In this document: positions 25,063 through 34,702 of the stretch, in pieces | Layout of the letters: every line of letters begins with the position of its first letter | How positions within the stretch are numbered: position 1 is the first letter of the stretch | Source: Spirogloea muscicola | Taxonomy: Eukaryota > Streptophyta > Zygnematophyceae > Spirogloeales > Spirogloeaceae | Reading direction: 5' to 3' | Length of the DNA: 41,180 bases | Assembly (NCBI GenBank): GCA_009602725.1 | Contig: WELB01000336.1 | Span: 30,106-71,285 of the forward strand | The notes under the pieces: generated by a model | Database searches by the model: none | What the model saw: only the letters and a program-made list of their open reading frames with translations | Told to the model about the DNA's origin: nothing | Position numbers and translations under genes: made by a program

Positions 25063-25076
25063 AGAGTGGGGAGGTA
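25063..25076 (+). other. polypurine tract before LTR A3
   Basis: AGAGTGGGGAGGTA directly precedes the TG of LTR A3. The same tract precedes LTR A4 at 28521-28534 and, as AAGTGGGGAGGAA, LTR B4. It primes plus-strand DNA synthesis. Confidence 0.8.
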
Positions 25077-25620
25077 TGTAATGAAACAGCCGTCTGTTAA
25101 GCCACATGGCTCTGTTGACATATTACATGACCGACTATTTGGGCCAGGTGACCCGCCAGCTGGCTGGCCGGGCAAGTGGCCCGCCCGGGGGCGGGCTCCG
25201 CCCGTCCCGAAATACCCCTCGCCTGGATCCGCCCGCTCAAGGGAGGATCTTTGGGCCCGCCTTGTGGCGGGCCTTGGGGCGAACCTGCTCACACCCCTGG
25301 AAGGGGGGTGGCACGGGGAAGCACCTAGGAGCCTCAGGGGCTCGAACTGGGCTCATCACCCAGTTCGAGCCGAGGAAGCCTTGGAGCAGCCTTGCCCCTG
25401 CTCGGCGCCGCAGCCGCTGCCGCACTGCGCTGCGGGGCCTGCTGCGCCGGCCTGCGCCCAGGAGGTGGAGTCGCCGCAAGGCGGCGCCACAGGGCCTGTC
25501 TTCCGCTGCGCTATGCGCTAGTGCTTCCTTGTGTAGTGGGTTGGCCCCTAAACCCCCTATGCTCGAATACAATAAGGACTCTCTCCCTCTGACAGCGTGT
25601 TCAGCGCGAGATTCGCTACG
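25077..25620 (+). mobile_element. LTR A3, shared by two family A units
   Basis: A 544-bp LTR, TGTAATGAAACAGCC to GATTCGCTACG. A polypurine tract stands before it, as for a 3' LTR, and a PBS (25623-25634) after it, as for a 5' LTR. It therefore closes the unit on its left and opens the one on its right. It carries the shared core with the hairpin CGCCGCAAGGCGGCG near 25472-25486. Confidence 0.85.
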
Positions 25621-26102
25621 ATTGGTATCAGAGGCGGTCTTGCATCTATCGTGCTTGTGACTTCTTGTGCTCGCTGATGATGCAAGGATCTCCTTGATAT
25701 TCTGGCCTGACTTTTTTCTGTCAAAGTTGAAGTGCTTGCCAGACGTTGGTCAGTGGGACGGCTCCGCAGAAGCGCCGGGTGCTGCGTCATCCTTGCGCTG
25801 TGAGCCGGCGACCAACGCCAGATTGCAGACTGATCCTTAAGGCCACTTGCTGCGTTCGCTATTCTTGAGGTGAAGCTTGAGCTTGCAGTCTTTAATGGTG
25901 AGATCAGTCGTGTGACCAGCATTGCTAGTGAGCATCAGTCTTGGTCACATCGCGGCCGTCTGCCTGCCTGCTGTGGAGTTGCGCGCTGCCTTCCTTGCTC
26001 GCTCGCTGCTGCAGCAGTCTCGCGCACCTTGTATTGCAGTGTGGCGTGTGTCCTCTGCTGACTGTCGGAGCTGTATTGATCCGTCAGTGTCCCTCAGCCA
26101 AG
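25621..26102 (+). mobile_element. PBS and leader of the A3-A4 element
   Basis: TGGTATCAGAGG at 25623-25634, then about 470 bp of leader similar to 31054-31537 of the A6 element. No start codon in it leads to a recognisable product before the gag ATG at 26103. Confidence 0.8.
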
Positions 26103-26720
26103 ATGACTTCGCCCACGCATTCTAGCGCAAGATCCGCCCGGCCACGGACGGCAGCGCGGACGGCAGCGCGGTCCGCTGCGGATGCAGCGGCTGTGGATGC
26201 GCGGTCGACTGCGGGCACAGCGGCTGCAGAGGCGCGGACCGCTGCGGATGCAGCGGCTGCCGCGGAGCAGACGGTCGTGGATACGACGCCTGCTCCAGGA
26301 CGGTCGGTTGTGGACACGACGGCCGTGGCGGGGCCAGATACTGTGGAGCCAGTGGCCGCTGCGGGGCAAGCCCTGGGAGGGTATGCCGAGCTGGGAGCCG
26401 AAGGCTTGTCGGCTGGGGAGGTGCAACGAATCGCCCTCCTCATGCAGGACCTTGCAGCAGCAGCGCCTACAACGGACCCAGCCCAACACCGTCTCCATGC
26501 AAGGCTTTGCTCGGAGCTGCGCACCCTCCTCGTCCAGCTGCGCGCCACAGAGCGGCGCATGCAAGAGGTGGATGCCACACTGCACCTTGGGCGCAAGAAC
26601 CACGGACCCCCTGAGCATGGCCTGGCCAGGGCTCACGCACGGCGGCATCCGCTGGGCCACGTCCACAGCGCCCGATGGGCCGGGACAAGGGCAGCTTCAA
26701 GGGGAAGCGTGAGTGCCTAG
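26103..26720 (+). CDS. Gag N-terminal part, internally deleted (A3-A4 element)
   Basis: ATG 26103 opens MTSPTHSSARSARP, followed by an Ala/Asp/Arg-rich region made of short repeats (AADAAA, TAART, VVDTT), then ELGAEGLSAGEVQRIALLMQDL, homologous to 31730-31800 of the A6 Gag, and LCSELRTLLVQLRATERRMQEV. After LHLGRKNHG the sequence jumps to the region beyond the zinc knuckle, so the capsid core and knuckle are deleted. It ends at TAG 26718-26720 after 205 codons. The antisense open frames here reflect high G+C. Confidence 0.65.
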   Translation: MTSPTHSSARSARPRTAARTAARSAADAAAVDARSTAGTAAAEARTAADAAAAAEQTVVDTTPAPGRSVVDTTAVAGPDTVEPVAAAGQALGGYAELGAEGLSAGEVQRIALLMQDLAAAAPTTDPAQHRLHARLCSELRTLLVQLRATERRMQEVDATLHLGRKNHGPPEHGLARAHARRHPLGHVHSARWAGTRAASRGSVSA

Positions 26721-26930
26721 CCCTCGCCTCTGGGCGCCACATCATTCAGCCAGACGCACTTGATCTGTTTGATCAGGGGATGCAGGGCGGCATCCGCTGG
26801 GCCACGTCCACAGCGCCCGATGGGCCGGGACAAGGGCAGCTTCAAGGGGAAGCGTGAGTGCCTAGCCCTCGCCTCTGGGCGCCACATCATCCAGCCAGAC
26901 GCACTTGAGCTGTTTGATCTAGCTGGCCTT
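26641..26930 (+). repeat. 145-bp tandem duplication in the gag-protease region
   Basis: GGCGGCATCCGCTGGGCC starts at 26641 and again at 26786, and the two 145-bp copies match nearly base for base. 145 is not a multiple of three, so the duplication shifts the frame: the Gag frame ends in copy 1, and the protease frame is entered in copy 2. Confidence 0.9.
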
Positions 26931-27560
26931 GTTTGCCCGTCAACCAACGTACCGGTTGTGCGCACAATTTCTGCATTATTGCAAGGTCTGGAGGCCGGAG
27001 GGCTTCTAGTTGTGTGGGTTGCCCACAACGACTTGCAAGTCGCTGCTGACGTTTACTTGAACTGGCCTGAGCGCCGTGACGCTGCAGAAATGCTGTTCTT
27101 CATTGTGCCGCAGAGGCGCGGCGTGACTAGTCGAGCTCCGCTGGGGATGGACCTGCTGTGCTCGCACGAGGCAGGTCACAGGCTCCTTAGGCGTAGCGTC
27201 GATGCTTATGAGCATAGGCCTTACCCGACTGCGCTTAGGGTCTACGTTGCTCGCACCCCATTCCTGGGCAGCGTCCATGGTGGACATACCATGCTGTTTG
27301 AGGGGCTGGTTGCTACGGCACCAGCTAGGTTCCTCGTAAACTCAGGGGCCTCATTGTCCTTCGTGAGTAGGGATTTGGTGTGCTCTGCTGGCTTGCATCT
27401 GCAAGCAGACGGTCTATCCTATGTGCCAATAGCCGATGGCCAGCCCACCACTGTGCTGGGTTTATGCTCAATTCCAATTCAGCAATATAAAGCCAAGGTG
27501 CTTTGTTACGCTATTGCGCTGACGGTCGCATTTGGCATGATCATTGGAATTGCTTGGCTT
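26930..27560 (+). pseudogene. aspartic protease region with altered active site
   Basis: Within an open frame spanning 26760-27662, GLLVVWVAHNDLQVAADVYLNW and FFIVPQRRGV precede the retropepsin segment ARFLVNSGASLSFVS. The catalytic Asp of D-S/T-G is Asn (AAC, 27339-27341), so the enzyme should be inactive although the frame is open. The protease would cut Gag-Pol in the particle. The same frame runs on into the RT fragment. Confidence 0.7.
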
Positions 27561-28476
27561 TGTGCTCCACCAGCATCCTCGATTTTGCACGCCAGACTTG
27601 CACTGTCCAACGTCTCGACAAATGCAGTCTCAGGTCGACGACCTGCTGGCGACGGGCTATGATGCGTCCTTTCAATTGCCATACGCAGCGCCCATTCTTT
27701 TTGTCAAAAGGAGAATGAGTGTCTACGCATGTGCAGTGATTATCGGGCTTTGCTGGGTGTGGTGCACGCTTACCGCACAATTCGATTTCCAGTGGGTTTA
27801 TTGCCCTGGACGGCTTGATGTTGGGGACCCTGTGCGTCCCAACATTCGCGGAGCTGATGCGTTGGCTGCCTTGAACGCTTCTGGAGTGCGGGCTGCAGGG
27901 CTGCGTCCGACTCGTCAAGCTTCTCGGCAACCCACAGCTGACCTCTCTGAACTCTCTGTCCTATCCGTCAAGGGTATGGCAAAGAATCATGATTTGCTGA
28001 ACACGCCAACGTCAGCGTCCTCAACTATGGTCAGCATCCCCGAGCTCCACTTCAGGGGGGAGGCCGGAACGAGTTCCTGCCGCGGTAGCCATTCTGGGAC
28101 CCTCTTGGAGGCTCAGAGACGAGCTCGGCAATTCTTGGAAATTGCTCAGAGTCGCCAGAAGGCTTATGCTGACAAAGCTCGGAAGGACCTGTCCTTTGAT
28201 GTTGGTGCGCAAGTGCTGCTTAGCACGAGGCACTTATCCTTGCGGGCTGTGGGTACGCGCCTTGAGTTTGAGTTGGAAGAGATCTTGTCTCACAGGGACA
28301 AGCCTCGAGGGCGTACGACCCGTGAGTATCTGGTGAAGTGGCTCGGGAATGGGCCTGAGCACAACACGTGGGAGCCTGCGGCCAATTTGGCAAATTGTCC
28401 GGATGCTCTCAGGGAATACCTGGCCAAGGTTGGTAATGCTCCTAGGCTTGGTCGAGGCAGCAACCATCGGGTGTAA
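27544..28476 (+). CDS. chimeric deleted Pol: RT start, RNase H end, integrase tail, chromodomain
   Basis: One continuous 310-codon frame joins four distant parts of Pol: an RT beginning (QMQSQVDDLLATGYDASFQ, APILFVKRR, near 27620-27720), the linker after RNase H (VYCPGRLDVGDPV, 27797), an integrase tail (KDLSFDVGAQVLLST, 28186) and a chromodomain (EYLVKWLGNGPEHNTWEP, 28325), ending at TAA 28474-28476. RT palm, RNase H core, integrase core and the middle of the integrase tail are missing. All the deletions kept frame. It has no enzymatic activity I can infer; whether it is translated is unknown. Confidence 0.65.
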   Translation: MELLGFVLHQHPRFCTPDLHCPTSRQMQSQVDDLLATGYDASFQLPYAAPILFVKRRMSVYACAVIIGLCWVWCTLTAQFDFQWVYCPGRLDVGDPVRPNIRGADALAALNASGVRAAGLRPTRQASRQPTADLSELSVLSVKGMAKNHDLLNTPTSASSTMVSIPELHFRGEAGTSSCRGSHSGTLLEAQRRARQFLEIAQSRQKAYADKARKDLSFDVGAQVLLSTRHLSLRAVGTRLEFELEEILSHRDKPRGRTTREYLVKWLGNGPEHNTWEPAANLANCPDALREYLAKVGNAPRLGRGSNHRV

Positions 28477-28520
28477 AATCTGTCGGTTGTTCTCTCGAGG
28501 TTCCCGAGGACGTGAACACC

Positions 28521-29065
28521 AGAGTGGGGAGGTATGTAATGAAACAGCCGTCTGGTTAAGCCACATGGCTCTGTTGGCATTACATGACCGACTATTTGGG
28601 CCAGGTGCCTGCCAGCTGCCAGGCTGGCTGGCCGGTGGCCCGCCCGGGTGCGGGCTCCGCCCGTCCGGAAATACCCCTCAAGGATCCGCCCGGCCAAGGG
28701 AGGACCTTTGGCCTGCCGCAAGGCGGGCCTTGGGGCGAACCTGCTCACACCCCTGGAGGGGGGGTGGCACGGGGAAGCACCAAGGAGCCTCAGGGGCTGA
28801 GGAATCAGTTCGAGCCGAGGAAGCCTTGGAGCAGCCTTGCCGCTGCTCGCCGCCGCAGCGGCCGCCGCACTGCGCTGCGGGGCCTGCTGCGCCGGCCTGC
28901 GCCCAGGAGGTGGAGTCGCCGCAAGGCGGCGCCACAGGACCTGTCTTCCGCTGCGCTATGCGCTAGTGCTTCCTTGTGTAGTGCGTTGGCCCCTAAACCC
29001 CCTATGCTCGAATACAATAAGGACTCTCTCCCTCTAACTGCGTGTTCAGGGCGAGATTCGTTACA
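28521..29065 (+). mobile_element. polypurine tract and 3' LTR A4
   Basis: AGAGTGGGGAGGTA at 28521-28534, then a 531-bp LTR from TGTAATGAAACAGCCG to TTCGTTACA. It is closely similar to A3 with several small insertions and deletions. It ends the A3-A4 element at 29065, and the next base begins an inverted integrase fragment. Confidence 0.85.
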
Positions 29066-29570
29066 CAGGTGGTCGTAAAAGCAGATTGCACCTTTTACTT
29101 AGACGGTCCACAAAGACAACGATTGCGTCGAAGTTGTACACGTCTTGGGCAGGTGGGTGATGAAGTAAACCCTCACATCTGCCAAATCCTGCTGAGGATT
29201 ACCCCAAGGTCTCAAGTTAGCCGACAAGCTGCACATAGAGCTGGCCTTACGACGCCGGCACGTAGCACGACTCCGTGCAAAGGAGTGTACTTGGGTTCGA
29301 ACATCCCGGCCACCAGAACATATGGCTTACTGCCTACTTGGTCCTTCCAACACCGAGATGACCACTGTAGGCTGTCGCATGCAATTCCTGCATGATGCTA
29401 GTGCGCAAGGCATTGCAGTCTGGAACTACGATGGCCAACCTTGCCAATAGAAGCCGTTGTCATCTTTGACCATGCGTTCATGGGATGCATCAGCAAACCA
29501 GGGGTCTGTGCCATACCCGTCACGTATACGCACTTACAGCTCAGAGAGCCTGGTGGTGGGTTGCCGAGGG
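29066..29570 (-). pseudogene. minus-strand integrase fragment
   Basis: Read in reverse, this holds the stretch after RNase H, then the HHCC zinc-finger region (QELHATAYSGHLG-like near 29380), then the start of the integrase core: FITHLPK near 29150 and FDAIVVFVDRLSK near 29090, with the first catalytic Asp. It is broken by frameshifts and ends at LTR A4, so an A element probably inserted into an older element lying in the opposite direction. Confidence 0.65.
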
Positions 29571-30010
29571 ACGCCACCAGGAGGACGGGAAGTCCTGAAG
29601 TGCATGACCGGCCTTGGCCATGCTCGCCCCTGCCCGGCCTCGGCCATGCCTGGCGGCATGCTCTGCCGCGGCCTTGCTCGGCGTTGGCACCTGCTGGAGA
29701 CAGCTCGTGGTTCCCTCGTCAGGCACGTTCCTCGCGGGCAAGCCTTGAGGCGCCCCCTTACTCCTTGGAGTGAGGGTGGCAAGGAGAAGCGCTATTTCAT
29801 GGGGCAGAGAAAGACCCGACCGGAGGACGGGGACTCAGTGAAGCTCTGAAACTCTGAGAGAGGCGCAGCCCGGCTGCTGCTGCTGCTGTAGACCGCTGCC
29901 GCACGCGGCTCGGTGCCGGCTCTGCTGTGGAGACTTGGCGGCGTTCCGCTAGGGGCAAGTCTGCAGCGCGTGCTCGGCAGGTGGAGCTGCTGCTTGGCGG
30001 CAGCACCACA
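29571..30010 (+). mobile_element. partial LTR-like sequence, family F
   Basis: From about 29690 the plus strand has the order typical of these LTRs (GGTGGCAAGGAGAAGCGCTAT, CAGTGAAGCTCTGAAA, GAGAGAGGCGCAGCCCGGCTGCTGC) but matches none of families A-E closely. Both ends are missing. 29571-29690 is GC-rich with repeated CGGCC(T/C)(T/C)GGCCATG blocks. Confidence 0.45.
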
Positions 30011-30483
30011 TGTGACAAACCTGACCCTTAAGAGCACAGTCAGGGGTCCGTAAGTCCTTATTGGTTTCGGTCCTTGGGGTTTAGAGACAAACCCCCAGCA
30101 CAGCGAAGCACCACGTGTTCTACACAGCGGAAGTCTTGCCCTGAGATGCTGCCGACAGGCAGCAGCTCACCTCTCAGGTACGGGCCAGCGACTGCAGTCA
30201 TAGTCTTACTCACAGAGAGCCGACGAAGATCCGCGACGACGGGTGCGGCGACGGGCTGCAGCAGCAGGCAGCAGCAGGGCTGCGTCGGCCGGCTGCGGCA
30301 GCGGGCAGCAGCAGGGCTGCGCCTCTCTCTCGCGGGCTTCACTGTTGTTGAGTCGGTGATCCGAGTCTGCTCTCAGCCCTACTTGTAGTGCTTCATGTGC
30401 CACCCTCCCCAGGCGTCTCTGGGAGGTTCGTCTGAGGGCCCACCTTCGGGAAGGCGGGCCCGACAAGGGGAATTTAGTACGAG
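30011..30483 (-). mobile_element. partial LTR B5 (minus strand), cut by A6
   Basis: Matches 16808-17280 of the nested B LTR, from TGACAAACCTGACCCTTAA to GGGGAATTTAGTACG, then stops where LTR A6 starts at 30484. The remaining part of the LTR is not found on the other side, so the right end was lost later. Confidence 0.7.
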
Positions 30484-31038
30484 TGTAATGAAGCAGCCGT
30501 TTGATTAAGCCACATGGCTCTGTTGGCATGACATGACCGATTTTTTGGGACAAGTGGACCCGCCAGGTGGCGGGCTGGCTTGGCGCGCAAGGGCCCGCCA
30601 GGTGGCGGGCTGGCTTGGCGCACAAGGGCCCGCCGGAGGTGGGTCCCGCCATATGAAATACCCCTCGATGATTCGCCCGTTCAGACGGAGGATCTTGGGC
30701 CCGCCGCAAGGCGGGCCTTGGGGCGACCCGCTCACACCCCTGGAGGGGGGGTGGCACGGGGAAGGAGCCTTGGGGGCTGAGGCTAAAAAAAAAACAGTTC
30801 GAAGCCCGTGAAGCCCAGGAGCAGCCTTGCCGCTGCTCGCCGCCGCAGCCGCCGCCGCACTCCGCTGCGGGGCCTGCTGCGCCGGCCTGCGCCCAGGCGG
30901 TGGAGTCGCCGCCGGACGGCGGCGCCACAGGGCCAATCTTCCGTTGCGCGACGCGCTAGTGGGTAGTCTAAACCCCCTACGGCCGAACTCACGAGGACTG
31001 CTCACCCTGACTGCATGTGTAGGGCGAGGTTCTCTACA
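30484..31038 (+). mobile_element. 5' LTR A6, family A
   Basis: A 555-bp LTR from TGTAATGAAGCAGCC to TTCTCTACA followed by a PBS. It includes a duplicated CCCGCCAGGTGGCGGGCTGGCTTGGCGC block (30570 and 30596) and an A run at 30785-30794 that the other A LTRs lack. Confidence 0.85.
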
Positions 31039-31537
31039 ATTTGGTATCAAAGGCGGCCATGCATCCATCTGCGCTTGTGACTTCTTATGCTCACTGCTGA
31101 TGCTGCAAGGATCACCTTGATGTGCTGGCCTGACCTTTTCTGTCAAAGTTGAAGTGCTTGCCAGACGTGGTCCGTGGGGTGGTTCAGCGGAAGCGCCAGG
31201 TGCGGAGCCATCCTCGCGCCGTGAGCCGACGACCAACGCCAAATTGCTGACTGACCCTTGAAGACCACTTGCTGCGTTCGCATCTTTGAGGTGTGACTTG
31301 AGCTTGCAGCCTTTGTGTGGTGAGGTCAGTCGTGTGGCCCAGCATTGATCGCGTGCATCGATCTTGGTCATATCTGCGGCCGTCTGCCTTGCCTGCTGAT
31401 TGAGGTGTGAGGTCGCGCGCTGCCTTGCTTGCTCGCTCGCTGGTGCACCAGTCTTACGATGTCTTGCATTGCAGTATGGAGTGTGTCATTTGCTGTCCGT
31501 CGGAGCTGAACTGATCACTCAGTGTCCTTCAGACAGC
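31039..31537 (+). mobile_element. PBS and leader of the A6 element
   Basis: TGGTATCAAAGG at 31042-31053 is the initiator-Met type PBS with one change. The leader aligns with 25635-26102. Confidence 0.75.
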
Positions 31538-32652
31538 ATGACGTCGCATACGTCCAGTGCGCGATCGAGCCCTCCTCGGGAGGAAGAGCAGTCGGCTGCT
31601 GCGGCAGCGGCTGCCGTGGGGCTAGCTGCCCAGGCAGTGGCTGCTGCGGAGCACGCCCGCACGCCCAAGCGGGGCAGGCCCAGGAGGGGCAGGCCCAGGC
31701 GGGGCAGGCCCAAGAGGGGCAGGGCGAGCTGGGAGCCGGAGGCCTGGAGGGCTTGTCGGCTGTGGACCTGCACCGAGTTGCACTCCTTACGACGGACCTG
31801 GCGGCAGTCCAGGCTGCAATGGGCCCATTTCCGGAGAGGCTCTTCCGCCTGCTTGAGCGCATGTGCGAGGAGCACCGCACCACCATCGCCCAGCTCCGCG
31901 TGGCACATCGGCATGCCCAAGAGACCAATGCTGCCATGCATCTGGTGCGCAAGAGCGCCGGCAACCCGCTGCATGGGCGTGCAACGGCCCACCCACCCCG
32001 CCACTTCACCGGACAGGACGATCGCGGTGGGCTGCTGTCTTGGCTCAGCGAAATGGCGGAATGGTTTGACACCAAGGAGGCGGACGCGACGGCATGGGTG
32101 TCGCTGGCGGCGACATACCTCGCGTGGGAGCCTCGGGAGTGGTGGGACTCCTTTGAGAATACCAAGACGCCAGCCGAGTACAACGACTGCGCGTTCTTCG
32201 CTGAGCAGCTGATGTCAGCGTACGGCGATCCACATGCGAGCTGCGAGCCCGTGACGAGTTGGATGCCCTACGCATGGGGAGCGAGCGGAGCGCTGACTTT
32301 GAACCTTACGTCCGTCGCTTCAGGCTGCTCATTTCCAAGCTGCGGAATGAGCCTATGCAAGCCATTGACCAATGTCAGAGATTTAAGGCTGGGCTGCCTT
32401 TTAAGATGCGTTCGTGGGTGGCGACGGACCGCTACCACGAAGGCGTTCACGGACCTGTCCAAGATGGTCGAGCATGCCAGGAAGGTGGTCAGCACGCCAG
32501 ATCTGGAGCGTGGCAAGCGTCCCCTGCTGGAGGCAGGGACATCGGCGGAGCCAGACCGCAGCAAGAAGCGGTTCCATCCTAAGGAGGGCCAGAACGCTCG
32601 TCCCCACGGCAGCTTCCACAAGCCACGCGTGGCAGGTGAAGACGGTTTCTAG
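31538..32652 (+). pseudogene. Gag of the A6 element, three frameshifts
   Basis: ATG 31538 opens MTSHTSSARSSPPR. A shift occurs inside a 15-bp tandem repeat (about 31665-31730). The capsid-type region then reads GLLSWLSEMAEWFD, TYLAWEPREWWD and FFAEQLMSAYGDPHA. One base is lost near 32240 (ELDALRMGSE, YVRRFRLL and QRFKAGLPF continue in the next frame), and an extra base near 32437 restores the first frame (AFTDLSKMVEHARK, KKRFHPKEG). It ends at TAG 32650-32652, just before the zinc knuckle. Nearly full length but not translatable as it stands. Confidence 0.75.
31665..31730 (+). repeat. 15-bp tandem repeat in Gag
   Basis: About four units of the type GGGGCAGGCCCAGGA. In one frame it encodes AQEGQ/AQAGQ units and in another GRPRR units. 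The reading frame changes within it, so unit-length slippage may have caused the shift. Confidence 0.8.
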
Positions 32653-32923
32653 ATGCCGCGTGAGCCAGGTGGTGACTGCTATGGCTGCGGCGAAGAGGGC
32701 CACCAAATTCGGGACTGCCCAGCGGCAGGACCGTCATCGCGGCCACGTCCACAGCGCCCGATGGGCCGGGGCAACGGCAACTTCAAGGGCAAGCGTGAGT
32801 GCCTGACCCTTGCCTCTGGGAGCCATCTCTCAGCCAGAAAACTTGAGCTGTTTGATCTTGCTTGCATTGCTTGCCCGTCAATCAAAGCACCGGTTGCACG
32901 CTCCATTTTTGCTTTGTTGCAAT
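32653..32923 (+). pseudogene. zinc knuckle and start of Pol of the A6 element, truncated
   Basis: Directly after the TAG and in the same frame, an ATG opens MPREPGGD and then the CCHC knuckle CYGCGEEGHQIRDC at 32677-32718, followed by RPQRPMGRGNGNFKGKREC, which aligns with the A3-A4 copy. The frame enters the LTR that begins at 32924, and everything beyond it is lost. Confidence 0.7.
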
Positions 32924-33570
32924 ATGTGACACGTGTGGCGCGCCCGTGACGCCGCGCCACACCCGTGACGCACTGGCGGCGCCGCAAGCCGGCGCCGCAG
33001 GCTGGCCGCCGTTGGCCGCCATTGGCCGCCACTGGCCGCCACTTCCAGAAGGAAGCCGCGTGGCCTGGCCACGTACTAGATTCCCCTTGTCAGGCCCGCC
33101 TTCTCGAAGGTGGGCCCTGAGACGAATCTCCCAGAGACCCCTGGGGAGGGTGGCACTTGAAGCACTACAAGTAGGGCTGAGACCAGGCTCAGGGTAATCG
33201 GTCCAAGTCAGTGAAGCCCACGCGAGAGAGAGGCGCGCAGCCCTGCTGCCGCCTGCTGCTGCAGCTCGTCCACGCAGGCCTGCTGCTGCCTGCTGCTGCC
33301 TGCTGCTGCAGCCCAACGCCGCAACCCGTCGCTGCGGATCTTCATCGGCTCTCCTGTAAGTAGACTGTGGCTGCTCCCACTGGGGACAGTTGCTGGCCCG
33401 TACCTGAGAGGTGAGTCGCCGCCTGTCGGCGTCGCCTCAGGGCAAGGTAATCCGCTGCGTAGTGCACGTGGTCCTTCTCTGTGCTAGGGGTTTGTCTCTA
33501 ACCCCAGCGACCGAAATCAATAAGGACTTACTGACCCCTGACTGTGCTCTTAAGGGTCAGGAATGTTTCA
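32924..33570 (+). mobile_element. 5' LTR B3, truncated at its start
   Basis: Matches B4 from its base about 180 onward (TGTGACACGTGTGGCGCG) to the end AATGTTTCA. The first 180 bp present in B4 are missing. A PBS (TGGTATCAGAGG, 33572-33583) follows. It opens the B element ending at 39379. Confidence 0.85.
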
Positions 33571-34142
33571 TTGGTATCAGAGGAGTCCTTGCATCTTGCT
33601 AGTCTCGTATTCTGTAATAATTTGTTTACAGCTGACACATGCAAGGTTCCTTCTGATGTTCTGGCACTGACTAGTCTTTTGTGACTTAGATCCCTTGCCA
33701 GAGTGTACCCGTCGATCCGCATCGGCGGGCTGATTGGTGCTGTGGACACTCGCCGGCTGCATCCACGCATCTGGGGTCGGCCAACATCAAGTGGTTCTCC
33801 GCCCCAGCGGCAATCACAATTGCCAGGTCAGTATTCGTCAGTATTTCGCCTGCGTAACCACCTGCGGTCGGCGGATTGCCTGTCTGCATGACAAGGAGGT
33901 GAAACCGACCGCCGCTGGGCGGCGAAATCTGGCTATGTGCCAGAAGCTGGTCCGTACACCAGTCCTGGCCCCTCCCTCAGCTCGCTCGTGCGGCTTTGTG
34001 TTTTGGGGGTATGACTGCGCATCATGATTGCTTTGCTTGCCTGGGGCACCAGCTTGCTTAGTAACATTGTGGTAGTATTGTCTTGGCCGTTGTGTCTTAT
34101 GCCCTCCACTGACTTGATCCCTCAGTGTGCTGGTGTAAAGGC
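33571..34142 (+). mobile_element. PBS and leader of the B3-B4 element
   Basis: PBS at 33572-33583, then a leader similar to 15832-16396 of the C2 element. No product is encoded here. Confidence 0.75.
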
Positions 34143-34702
34143 ATGGAGTCGGCTGACACAAGTGCGCAACCTAATCATCCTCCTCCACGGTCGTACCTCC
34201 GGCTGAGGTCGAGGAGACGGAGAGTGAGTCGGCGGAGCTCCACGCACCCGACCTGGACGGCCTGACTCCGGCCGAGGTGCAAGGCCTTGTGCGTCTTGTG
34301 GAGCAAATAGCGGATGCCATTCCGAGTGATGATTCGCTGGCGATCCCGGAGTGGGAAGCGCCACGCGAAGCGATGCGAACAACACTCGCCCGTGTGTATG
34401 CTGAAGAGCCGCGAGTTCGTCGCGTCAAGGCAAAATTACGCTATTTCGGGCAACTGGGCCGTGCCCGGCCATGCCAGCCCTCCAAGTACGATGGGCAAGG
34501 TAGTCCTACCGCCTGGTTCCGCGAACTGAACAATTGGTTCATGATATGCGCGGCACCGTTCGAGTTCCACGTGGGAATTGCAGCTACGTATCTTACCGAT
34601 GATGCTGCCGCATGGTGGAACAGGCTGGAGTCTTCCTCCCACCCCAGAGTGTACAACACTTGGGACTTCTTCCACCACTCACTCACCGCTATGTACGGAT
34701 GA
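34143..34702 (+). pseudogene. Gag of the B3-B4 element, frameshifted and truncated
   Basis: ATG 34143 opens MESADTSAQPNHPP. One base shift near 34170 moves the frame to LDGLTPAEVQGLVRLVEQI, and the capsid-type region continues intact: QPSKYDGQGSPTAWF, YLTDDAAAWWNRLES, WDFFHHSLTAMYG. TGA at 34700-34702 then stops it where the nested B Gag reads on into EVHAELKARNELDAIRM. The second half of Gag is not recognisable downstream. Confidence 0.75.

Noticed and set aside
26084-26666. minus-strand frames of 170-190 codons
   Set aside because: Antisense to the Ala/Arg-rich Gag region, which gives few stops in any frame.
30206-31371. two long minus-strand frames (240 and 288 codons)
   Set aside because: They cover the LTR B5 and A6 borders and the A6 leader on the antisense strand; no motif, and similar frames recur in every A LTR.
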